10,219 bases of DNA, from contig JANXOQ010000383.1 in assembly GCA_025357775.1 (NCBI GenBank), positions 1 through 10,219 on the forward strand, in the 5' to 3' direction. Under the pieces are notes generated by a model that worked only from the letters and a program-made list of their open reading frames with translations, was not told where the DNA came from and ran no database searches. The position numbers were made by a program, and so were the translations under genes. This DNA is from Ferruginibacter sp. Lineage in GTDB: Bacteria > Bacteroidota > Bacteroidia > Chitinophagales > Chitinophagaceae. Positions within the stretch are counted from its first letter, which is position 1. Each line of letters opens with the position of its first letter. Positions 1 to 6,157 of the stretch are shown here, piece after piece.

Positions 1-127
1 TTTACAAACGCTATAATGTTAGTACCTTTAAACATATACTGCTATTTAATTTAGCGAATATATTACAAATACTAATATAATTAGCTTTTATTATGGGGTA
101 AACAAGTGCCTACTTCAATGAATTTAT

Positions 128-2008
128 TTAGCGACAAAATGCATTATGTCGATTGAAAATATCATTAACTCCAGCTTGATTTAATGCTGGATAAAGGTTA
201 CTAAAGTTATTTCTGTAACCACACATGTCAGTAATACTCGAATTATGAGTATTGTATAATTGCTGAATTGTTACACCCTGTATTATATCCCATGTTTCAA
301 CAGGGTTATTTGGAGCAATGTTTGTATTGTCCATTAAGTCGTGATAGCAGCCATACGGTATCCAGCGTCCGCCAAAAAACCAAAATTCATTCTCAATAAG
401 GTTGTCCATCCGATAATACCTACCAGCTACAAATCTTCCGGGAACTGAATTTGTAGCATCTTTAATTCCAGCGGTAGTTGGGTAGCGACGCATAGCATAA
501 TTTGTTCCTAAAAACTCTGCCCATGATTCTCCAACACTTACATATTGGTCATCCCCTCCATCACCATAAGGATTTCCATTAACTGGTGTGGCACCAAGTG
601 TTTTACCAATAAAATTAAGCCACCAAATATTACCTACCCGTTGATAATGGGAAGCATGGCTTAACTCGTGTAAAGCTATTTGAGAAAGTCTTGAGTTGTA
701 AAACTGCGGCTCCCTTGCTTGAGGAATTCTAATAGTCATATCTGGTAACAACCCCGTAATGATATTGAATAAATTTGGGTAGTTAGTAATATTTTCTCCG
801 CCTAAAACACCAGCAAAATATTGAATAAGTAATGATGCTGGGGAACTCGGTATGTGTCCCAACATTGGTGTGCTTGCATTACCAAAGTTTGGAACACCTT
901 GAAAATCTATAAAGTTTTTTGTATTTGCCCATTGTGCATAACAAACCATACTCCAAGGAGCTTTTGATATCCTTTCATTATTGCTATATTGGTCGTGAAA
1001 GTAATATGCATTTAATATTTGACTCCAATACCTAACTTGAGTATGTCCGCCAAAATTGAAGTCTTTCCCATCTTTCATTTGACACGCAGTAACCCAGCCT
1101 TCAATATGAATAGAACCTACTACAAACTGAGTAATCAGCGTATATAAATTTCTAATAAACGTTCCGTGAGTATCAAGCGGTTTAACGTTTACTCTAGAGT
1201 TCTTTGCTTTAGTCCCCATGATTGTACCAATGCTATATCGCCAAGGTATTTCATAATAACCGTTTCCATCGCTGTAAGTATAGATGGGAATACCTAAAAA
1301 TAAACTCCAAACTTGCATACCTCTTACTCTTTCCCATTTATTTAATTGAGTGTCCCAATAATTTACAAATCCGTGGGGTTTTTTAAACAAGCAAATTCTA
1401 AATCTATTTAGAATTTCTTCAGATGCACCAGCCTCTCTAAATGCTTGATATTGCAAAGTTGTGTCAGTATCAGCAACTTGAACCAAAGTGTCAAGGTACT
1501 GTGTTTGGGTCTGTGACCTAGCAGATAATTTTGAAAATACGTTAGTGTTTTCAATGGGTGTTACACCATATATGCTGCCGTCTTTAAGTTGTTCTGCTTT
1601 TGCTTCGTCTAAAGCAAATTCATCGCTGTAAATTGCCATGTTGGCAAATGGAATTTCCATAAGCTGAACAGTGCTGTCATTTTCAAGTGCTTGAAACTGT
1701 TCTGTGGTTAAGTCCTGTGGATTGAATTTGAAATAGACAAATTGCTTTTCATTGCCAGTAAGTTGATTGGCAGAAAACCTCTGTGTAGATTGATTTCTGG
1801 CGGCAATAGTTTCCTTTGCTTTTTCTACATTTCTTAAAGAAAAGGGGTTTATCTTTTTAGGCAATTGAATAGTTGCCTTTTTAATTTCAGGAAAGTCAAC
1901 TGTTTGGTTACTCAAGTCTTTTTGGCAACTGCTAAATGCAATAGTCGCTGTCAAAGCAGAAAATATCCACCTGCTAAGGCGTTGGATTGATTTTCTTTTT
2001 ATTTTCAT
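128..2008 (-). CDS. Large secreted lipoprotein with HExxH zinc-metallopeptidase motif
   Basis: A 626-residue protein of no family I can name. The N-terminus is basic (MKIKRKSIQR), followed by a hydrophobic stretch and a lipobox-like FSSC with Cys28, so it is probably a lipoprotein exported by Sec and lipidated at Cys28. Residues 30-200 are low in recognisable features and contain a Gln/Thr-rich stretch near 163-170. The C-terminal half carries HELSH at 447-451, a classic HExxH zinc site. Downstream, GESWAEF (E494, E497) offers a glutamate third ligand, as in gluzincin-type peptidases. The region is rich in Trp, Tyr and Asn, as in many secreted Bacteroidota enzymes. The gene starts 108 bases after pntA part 2 and is co-oriented, but has no evident functional link to it. 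Its codons look somewhat less AT-rich than those of its neighbours, so it may have a different history. Peptidase activity is inferred from the motif only. Confidence 0.75.
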   Translation of the reverse strand: MKIKRKSIQRLSRWIFSALTATIAFSSCQKDLSNQTVDFPEIKKATIQLPKKINPFSLRNVEKAKETIAARNQSTQRFSANQLTGNEKQFVYFKFNPQDLTTEQFQALENDSTVQLMEIPFANMAIYSDEFALDEAKAEQLKDGSIYGVTPIENTNVFSKLSARSQTQTQYLDTLVQVADTDTTLQYQAFREAGASEEILNRFRICLFKKPHGFVNYWDTQLNKWERVRGMQVWSLFLGIPIYTYSDGNGYYEIPWRYSIGTIMGTKAKNSRVNVKPLDTHGTFIRNLYTLITQFVVGSIHIEGWVTACQMKDGKDFNFGGHTQVRYWSQILNAYYFHDQYSNNERISKAPWSMVCYAQWANTKNFIDFQGVPNFGNASTPMLGHIPSSPASLLIQYFAGVLGGENITNYPNLFNIITGLLPDMTIRIPQAREPQFYNSRLSQIALHELSHASHYQRVGNIWWLNFIGKTLGATPVNGNPYGDGGDDQYVSVGESWAEFLGTNYAMRRYPTTAGIKDATNSVPGRFVAGRYYRMDNLIENEFWFFGGRWIPYGCYHDLMDNTNIAPNNPVETWDIIQGVTIQQLYNTHNSSITDMCGYRNNFSNLYPALNQAGVNDIFNRHNAFCR

Positions 2009-2065
2009 TTTGTTCGTTTTTTAAAGTTATAAAATAATTATCAAATTTGTAGGGTGACGCTGGCA

Positions 2066-2090
2066 TTACCCATAACCACTTTATTGGTAA
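2066..2090. repeat. Imperfect inverted repeat in a GC-richer intergenic block
   Basis: The 108-base gap between pntA part 2 and the lipoprotein gene holds a block (about 2050-2100) visibly richer in G+C than its surroundings. Within it, arms 2066-2075 and 2081-2090 are complementary at 9 of 10 positions (mismatch at 2071) around a five-base loop. It lies 27 bases past the pntA part 2 stop, so a transcript from that gene would form a hairpin here. There is no U-tract immediately after it, so a simple intrinsic terminator is doubtful. It could be a dispersed intergenic repeat or a 5' UTR element of the lipoprotein gene. Confidence 0.4.
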
Positions 2091-2116
2091 CTGCTCCTTA
2101 TAGTCTACAAGCTGCA

Positions 2117-2419
2117 CTACGCTTTCTTTTTCTTGAACATTTCTAGCATTCTATCTGTAACTACAAAACCTCCCACTACATTTAAAGTACCAAGTACAAC
2201 AGCTATAAAACCTAAAATTAGTGCTACATAATTATCGGTTGCAGCTTCACCCATCACAATCAGTGCCCCAATAATTACTACACCATGTATGGCATTGGCG
2301 CCACTCATAAGCGGTGTGTGCAATACACTAGGTACTCGTCCAATAACTTCTATTCCTAAAAATATCATTAGGATTACCATGTAAATTATTTGTTGGTGGG
2401 TGGTGAAGAAATTGAGCAT
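2117..2419 (-). CDS. pntA: NAD(P) transhydrogenase alpha subunit part 2 (small membrane subunit)
   Basis: A 100-residue membrane protein matching the C-terminal membrane portion of E. coli PntA, which is encoded as a separate gene in many Bacteroidota. The proton-pumping transhydrogenase couples hydride transfer between NADH and NADP+ to proton flow across the inner membrane. Three hydrophobic segments are visible at about 10-27, 43-57 and 64-88. Between the first two lies the conserved TPLMSGANAIHG (about 36-47), close to E. coli TPLMSVTNAIHG. The C-terminus is short and basic (MFKKKKA). The ATG at 2419 has only an A/T-rich leader without a Shine-Dalgarno, usual in this phylum. It should sit directly after pntA part 1, but the two are separated by a broken KilA-N gene, and pntB does not follow. 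Family assignment is firm. Confidence 0.92.
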   Translation of the reverse strand: MLNFFTTHQQIIYMVILMIFLGIEVIGRVPSVLHTPLMSGANAIHGVVIIGALIVMGEAATDNYVALILGFIAVVLGTLNVVGGFVVTDRMLEMFKKKKA

Positions 2420-2624
2420 TATTTAATTATTTATTTTAATTTTTTTAGTGAATTGTTTTGCAATAAAGATTTCATTTGTGCAATAGCTACTTTATTTAGT
2501 TGCACTAAACGTTCACTTTGTTTTAGGCTCTGACTAATTTGCAAAGCATTTATGCTTTCCATATTACTCAAAACTATAAGTTGTTATAAAGTTGCATCAT
2601 CTCTCATATTCCCTTTTTTCGTAG

Positions 2625-2643
2625 GATTGGATACTTTCCAATC
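2625..2643. repeat. Short perfect inverted repeat next to the first premature stop
   Basis: Arms GATTGGA (2625-2631) and TCCAATC (2637-2643) are perfectly complementary around a five-base loop. The repeat abuts the premature TAA at 2644-2646 of the KilA-N pseudogene and encodes its DWKVSN segment. A seven-base stem can arise by chance in a window this long; its position beside the lesion is the only reason to list it. Confidence 0.35.
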
Positions 2644-3019
2644 TTAAGCAGTACAACCAAATAATGCAACATTTAATAAATCTGCTTCGCTTGCATAAAC
2701 AATTCCCTGTTGAGATTGTGTAACTTCTTTAGGAATTAAAATTTCTTTTATTGCATCGGTATGTATTCTGTAATTTATTTTTGAAATAGTACGTTGCAAA
2801 TTCCATTCTAATTTTTTATCCTCATCTTTTTTTAATCTCTGAAACTCTTTTATAAGAAATAATTTAAAAATAGGATTTACGGCAGAACAGAACTCTAATG
2901 CAATATCTTGATGAGCATATGTGCCGCCATATTTTCCTAGTTTTACGTAAAAGCCTATTGCATTTGTCTTCTCAATCCATTGGCTTGGACTTAATACAAA
3001 ACTTGGAAGCCCTGCTTGC

Positions 3020-3053
3020 ATTTTAAAGTGGTCAAATTCGACCACTTTAAAAT
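3020..3053. repeat. Perfect 34-base palindrome inside the KilA-N coding sequence
   Basis: Arms 3020-3033 and 3040-3053 are exact reverse complements of each other (14 of 14) around the six-base centre AAATTC. On the coding strand it encodes the conserved NFKVVEFDHFKM stretch. Because of the symmetry the opposite strand encodes nearly the same peptide, FKVVKFDHFK. The peptide pattern FK-x-VEFD-x-FK favours a near-palindrome by itself (TTTAAA...GTCGAATTTGAC...TTTAAA). The two variable codons (GTG for Val, CAC for His) are also complementary, which makes the symmetry complete. Confidence 0.85.
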
Positions 3054-3271
3054 TATTATTATACAATTGTTCCCAAGTTCCAATAAATTCCAGTGTACTC
3101 CTACTCCTAATCCAATTCTTTATTACATCTGCCGCCCTAGCTTCTCCAATTTTCGAATTTGCAATATCTGTTATACTCACAAAATCATTATTATTGACAC
3201 AGACAATAGAAATATCTACATTCTCAACTTTTAATATGGTTGGTTTGTTTATCAGTTAATTGTTGTATTTT

Positions 3272-3293
3272 ATTATGGCAAATTCGCCATAAT
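3272..3293. promoter_or_regulatory. Operator-like palindrome upstream of the KilA-N gene
   Basis: Arms ATTATGGC (3272-3279) and GCCATAAT (3286-3293) are perfectly complementary around the centre AAATTC. The site lies 19 bases upstream of the presumed original start (ATA at 3250-3252), where a repressor-type operator would be expected. Its six-base centre is the same as that of the longer palindrome within the gene. KilA-N proteins are regarded as DNA-binding, so autoregulation is a reasonable but untested guess. A simple hairpin in the leader is the alternative. Confidence 0.45.
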
Positions 3294-3403
3294 TAAAATT
3301 TGATTATTTGATTAGGCTTTATAAAATAAAAATGAACAATATAAAATATCTTTTAAAAGTCTAGAAATCAACACCCCTGAAACTTTAGTAATAATTAACC
3401 AAT

Positions 3404-4528
3404 TTAGGCATTCAACAATGCTGCAACCCTCTCATTCGTAATCACTCCCCCATGCGCCACACAAGTTCCATTCACCAAATCATCTTCAAAGTTTAAATTA
3501 ATTTCTCCTTCTTTTGTAATAATTAATTGCAAGAAATTTAAAATATTTTTACCGTATAACTTGCTTGCATCACTTGGCATATTAGCAGCAAGATTAGAAT
3601 TACCAATAATTGAAACAGCATTTACAACAACTGTATCGTTATTTTTAGTATGCGATGTATTGCCTCCTGTTGAAGCTGCTAAATCAATAATTACAGAACC
3701 ACTTTTCATGCTATGCAACATTTCTTCTGTAATAAGTACGGGTGCTTTTTTGCCAGGAATTGCTGCTGTACAAATTATTATATCACTTTTTGAAACACTT
3801 TCTGCAATGCGGGCTTTTTGCCTTGCCATAAATTCTTCAGTTTGTTCTACTGCATACCCGCCTGCCTTTGCTGCATCTGCTGCGCCTTCTACTTCTACAA
3901 ATTTTGCACCAAGGCTCATTACTTCTTCTTTTACTTGTGGTCTTGTATCAAATACTTCAACCACAGCACCTAATCTTTTTGCAGTAGCAATAGCTTGTAG
4001 GCCTGCAACACCTGCACCAAGTATGAGCATTTTTGCTGGTGGTATACTACCCGCAGCTGTCATAAACATGGGGAAATATTTTGGATATAAATTGGCTGCC
4101 AACAATACCGCTTTGTACCCTGCAATGTTAGCTTGGCTACTCAAAACATCCATACTTTGTGCACGGGTAGTGCGTGGCAACATATCTATACTAAAAACAG
4201 TAAAATTTTTTTCTGATAAACTTTTTATGTTAGCTGCATTAAATAGCGGCTGGTAAAACCCAAATAAAATCTTTGCTTTACAGTTATCAATATCAGTATT
4301 TGACAAAGCATTTATTGATAAAATAATATCTGCTTGTTGCAATACCTCATTTCTACTAGCACACTTTGCAGCAGCTGTTTCATAGGCAGTATCAAATGCA
4401 AATGCATTTTCTCCAGCAGCATTTTCTATTACAACATTTACTCCGTGCTTTTTTAATACAGCAATATGCTCAGGTAAAAGGGAAACCCGAGTTTCTCCAT
4501 TAGTTTCTTTTAAAACACCAATTGTCAT
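3404..4528 (-). CDS. pntA: NAD(P) transhydrogenase alpha subunit part 1 (NAD(H)-binding domain I)
   Basis: The soluble NAD(H)-binding part of proton-translocating transhydrogenase; it exchanges hydride with the NADP(H)-binding beta subunit. Numbering from the start at 4528 gives 374 residues. The protein opens with TIGVLKETNGETRVSLLPEH, typical of the alanine dehydrogenase/PNT N-terminal domain. RAQSMDVLSSQANIAGYKAV (about 122-141), the Rossmann motif GAGVAG (about 171-176), FDTRPQVKEEVMSLGAKF after it, and the mobile-loop region TAAIPGKKAPVLI all match the family. An in-frame ATG at 4585 would add 19 residues (MSKIFYLVPI...). That extension runs into a dispersed AT-rich repeat and is unlike the family, so 4528 is preferred. 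The gene follows the methyltransferase and precedes the KilA-N pseudogene, which separates it from pntA part 2. Identity is firm; only the start is uncertain. Confidence 0.92.
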   Translation of the reverse strand: MTIGVLKETNGETRVSLLPEHIAVLKKHGVNVVIENAAGENAFAFDTAYETAAAKCASRNEVLQQADIILSINALSNTDIDNCKAKILFGFYQPLFNAANIKSLSEKNFTVFSIDMLPRTTRAQSMDVLSSQANIAGYKAVLLAANLYPKYFPMFMTAAGSIPPAKMLILGAGVAGLQAIATAKRLGAVVEVFDTRPQVKEEVMSLGAKFVEVEGAADAAKAGGYAVEQTEEFMARQKARIAESVSKSDIIICTAAIPGKKAPVLITEEMLHSMKSGSVIIDLAASTGGNTSHTKNNDTVVVNAVSIIGNSNLAANMPSDASKLYGKNILNFLQLIITKEGEINLNFEDDLVNGTCVAHGGVITNERVAALLNA

Positions 4529-4570
4529 AACTAAAATTAATGGATGAAGATAAGCAATAGGCACAAGATA

Positions 4571-4657
4571 AAAGATTTTAGACACAAGATTTTTGCCAAC
4601 ACTAATAAATCTCTAGTCTTTTGTGTAATATTTAAAATCTAACAATCTAAAATCTTA
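4571..4657. repeat. AT-rich dispersed repeat, two inverted copies at the methyltransferase/pntA junction
   Basis: The plus strand shows AAAGATTTTAGACACAAGAT at 4571-4590. The minus strand of 4609-4657 shows a related copy with AGATTTTA...ATATTACACAAAAGAC. They form an imperfect head-to-head arrangement. The same words recur upstream of thyA (7000-7034). The repeat supplies the last codons and the TAG stop of the methyltransferase gene (4647-4649) and the optional N-terminal extension of pntA part 1. I infer a genome-wide repeat family from the copies in this window only. Confidence 0.55.
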
Positions 4658-5480
4658 CTGAAAAATGCTGCTTTACTTTAAAATCTTTTTTAAAAAATAC
4701 TATACCTATCAAGAACAAATCAATAGATAGTGTTACAGCTTCATGTGCTTTTATTTCTTCCCATGCGGCTTCCATTTCTTTACTCCAATGTATGTCGTCA
4801 AAAACGAAAATTGTATCCTCGTTGCTTTTTTGTATAATTTGATTAAAATATTGCATGGTAGGTATTTTTCTGTGATTACCATCTAAAAATGCAAAGTCTA
4901 TATTGTCTGTAATATTTAAATATGGAGATAATGTTTTTTCAAAATCTCCTTTAATAATATTGATGTTATTTATTTGTAACGCATTAAAATTTTGCACAGC
5001 ATTTGCTGCAATACTTTGTGAGCCTTCCATTGTAGTTACAAAAGGATTATTTTTTGCAGCAGCCATGTAAGCTGTAGTTATTCCTAACGAAGTGCCTAGC
5101 TCCAATATATTTTTTTTGCTGTAAAATTGTATCATTCTATACAACAACCGACTATATTTTTTTGGCTTTAAAGATGAGGCTGCTATATCTTTTACTATTC
5201 TTTTTTTTGTTTTTATAATGGTGGAGCCAGCACCAAAATCTTCAACTTCAATTTCTGTTTTATCATTTAATAAAACTTGCCGCTGCTTTTCTATTGTTGC
5301 ATAAACTTCATACTTTTTTTTGTCGTTTAGTACAAATTTTATAAACTCAAATACGAACGGTGAATGCACACCGTGGCCTTTGCTGTTTTCAGCAGTTAAA
5401 TAATATTGTAGGTATTTTTTTGCTAATTGAAAATGATTGTGCAAAGTTGAAAGTTGTAAATTAGTACATAAAGTGACCAT
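4647..5480 (-). CDS. Class I SAM-dependent methyltransferase, substrate unknown
   Basis: A 277-residue soluble protein with a Rossmann-type methyltransferase core. Motif I is ILELGTSLG (125-133), the glycine loop that binds S-adenosylmethionine. An acidic residue follows the next strand (MEGS, 151-154), and FAFLDGNH (196-203) and FVFDDIHW (225-232) match the D-G-x-H and DD motifs of O-methyltransferase-like (Methyltransf_24-type) enzymes. The N-terminal region has KGHGVHSPFVFEFI (34-47), which I associate with a Bacteroidota subgroup of these proteins. The first 12-15 residues (MVTLCTNLQLSTL) look like non-family sequence. A TTG at about 5444 would begin closer to the conserved part, but ATG at 5480 is the only ATG there. 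It lies 44 bases after folA and 118 bases before the preferred pntA start (61 before the alternative), so probably in one transcript. The substrate cannot be told from sequence. Confidence 0.82.
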   Translation of the reverse strand: MVTLCTNLQLSTLHNHFQLAKKYLQYYLTAENSKGHGVHSPFVFEFIKFVLNDKKKYEVYATIEKQRQVLLNDKTEIEVEDFGAGSTIIKTKKRIVKDIAASSLKPKKYSRLLYRMIQFYSKKNILELGTSLGITTAYMAAAKNNPFVTTMEGSQSIAANAVQNFNALQINNINIIKGDFEKTLSPYLNITDNIDFAFLDGNHRKIPTMQYFNQIIQKSNEDTIFVFDDIHWSKEMEAAWEEIKAHEAVTLSIDLFLIGIVFFKKDFKVKQHFSVRF

Positions 5481-5524
5481 GCCTGTGAACGGCTTTAAAA
5501 GATTGGAAATTTAAAAGTTTTAAA

Positions 5525-6079
5525 CTAAAAAATATCTTTCAATTTTTTTTCCCAAATTTGAAAACTCATATCATACTTATGCTTTACATCGGCTTCAATA
5601 TTTTTTTCAAAAACTTTTTGCCAAATAGCTTCGTCTATTTCGGGGAAAAAAGTATCGCCATCTATTTTTGTATGCACAAGTGTACGATAAATTTTATCGG
5701 CTATTGGCATACTTTGTTTGTAAATTTCTCCGCCGCCAGTTATAAAAATTTCTTTTGCATTGGTTTCTTTTGCTTGCTCAATTGCTTGTTCTAAACTTGT
5801 TGCTGTTATTGTACCTTCTACTTTCCAATCTTTATTGCTGGTAATAACTATATTTGTTCTGCCAGGCAGTGGCTTACCTATGGATTCAAAAGTTTTTCTA
5901 CCCATAATAATAGGCATGCCCCAAGTTGTATTTTTAAAATACTTAAAATCCTCTGGTAAGTGCCAAAGCATAGAGTTTGCTTTGCCAATAGCATTGTTTA
6001 AGGAGGAGGCAACGATTAATGATAGTCCGCTAGATTCCCCTAAGGAGGACTTGGAAGTCTCTGAAATTATTGAGTCCAT
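5525..6079 (-). CDS. folA: Dihydrofolate reductase with an atypical N-terminal extension
   Basis: Reduces dihydrofolate to tetrahydrofolate with NADPH, replacing the THF oxidised by thymidylate synthase, whose gene is immediately upstream (78 bases). The 184-residue protein has the expected first strand SLIVASSLNNAIG (20-32), then MLWHLPEDFKYFK with the catalytic acid at D44, the NADPH-binding stretch IIMGRKTFESIGKPLPGR, and ITGGGEIY (113-120). Bacterial DHFRs are usually near 160-165 residues and begin at the equivalent of residue 19-20. Here residues 1-19 (MDSIISETSKSSLGESSGL) are extra. No ATG, GTG or TTG lies between codon 1 and the first strand, so the extension must be translated unless a very unusual start is used. 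Its DNA (about 6024-6058) resembles a palindromic dispersed repeat. All visible active-site residues are intact, so the enzyme is probably functional. Confidence 0.95.
   Translation of the reverse strand: MDSIISETSKSSLGESSGLSLIVASSLNNAIGKANSMLWHLPEDFKYFKNTTWGMPIIMGRKTFESIGKPLPGRTNIVITSNKDWKVEGTITATSLEQAIEQAKETNAKEIFITGGGEIYKQSMPIADKIYRTLVHTKIDGDTFFPEIDEAIWQKVFEKNIEADVKHKYDMSFQIWEKKLKDIF
6024..6058. repeat. Repeat-like segment encoding the DHFR N-terminal extension
   Basis: This stretch encodes roughly TSKSSLGESSG of FolA and is not part of the DHFR fold. It holds an imperfect stem (TTCCCC / GGAGGA around TAA, 6033-6047) and is more G+C-rich and purine-skewed than the gene around it. It resembles the short 'tcctcc...ggggaa' repeats I recall from Bacteroidota genomes. 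Only one such copy is visible here, so repeat status is an inference. Confidence 0.45.
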
Positions 6080-6157
6080 TATTTATTATGTATTTACTTT
6101 AAATTTTATTTGCTTGTAAAAACTTTTATTCATCAAACCTTCATTTTCAACTTTTAG

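Larger units (their letters stand above)
2431..3252 (-). pseudogene. KilA-N domain protein gene, inactivated by start loss and two stops
   Basis: One frame can be read from about 3252 to the TAA at 2431-2433 (about 274 codons) and looks like a complete KilA-N DNA-binding protein. The domain core is DFVSITDIANSK, then KNWIRSRSTLEFIGTWEQLY, NFKVVEFDHFK, SPSQWIEKTNAIG, GKYGGTYAHQDIALEF and FKLFLIKEFQRLK. The tail continues after the first stop with DWKVSNPTKKGNMRDDATL and LIVLSNMESINAL. Two in-frame TAA codons interrupt it, at 2644-2646 and 2584-2586, each explicable by one substitution from a Lys or Glu codon. The expected start at 3250-3252 is ATA followed by AAC AAA CCA, which suggests a lost ATG. 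A shorter product from the GTG at 3180 to 2644 (178 residues) is possible, but it would lack the first strand of the domain and the conserved tail. KilA-N domains are typical of phages and mobile DNA. The gene sits inside the transhydrogenase operon. Confidence 0.85.

Noticed and set aside
2051..2110. Integron attC site or remnant of pntB between pntA part 2 and the lipoprotein gene
   Set aside because: The inverted repeat lacks the conserved attC core sequences, and no frame of the block resembles PntB.
2420..2430. Intact intergenic spacer assumed from 2420 to 2643
   Set aside because: Reading through the TAA at 2644-2646 shows conserved KilA-N tail down to 2431, so only about 11 bases are true spacer.
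2584..2646. TAA reassigned to a sense codon, or programmed read-through in the KilA-N gene
   Set aside because: Other genes in the window end at TAA, and the likely loss of the start codon fits plain decay better than recoding.
3016..3234. Plus-strand frame beginning MHFKVVKFDHFK, resembling KilA-N
   Set aside because: The similarity is produced by the perfect palindrome at 3020-3053, which encodes nearly the same peptide on both strands; the remainder is not KilA-N-like.
3561..4256. Long open frame on the plus strand opposite pntA part 1
   Set aside because: It is fully antisense to a well-supported gene, its translation resembles no family I know, and such frames arise from codon bias in the true gene.
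4529..4585. Extra 19 N-terminal residues of pntA part 1 from the ATG at 4585
   Set aside because: The peptide is not family-like and its DNA runs into the AT-rich dispersed repeat; the ATG at 4528 gives the standard N-terminus.
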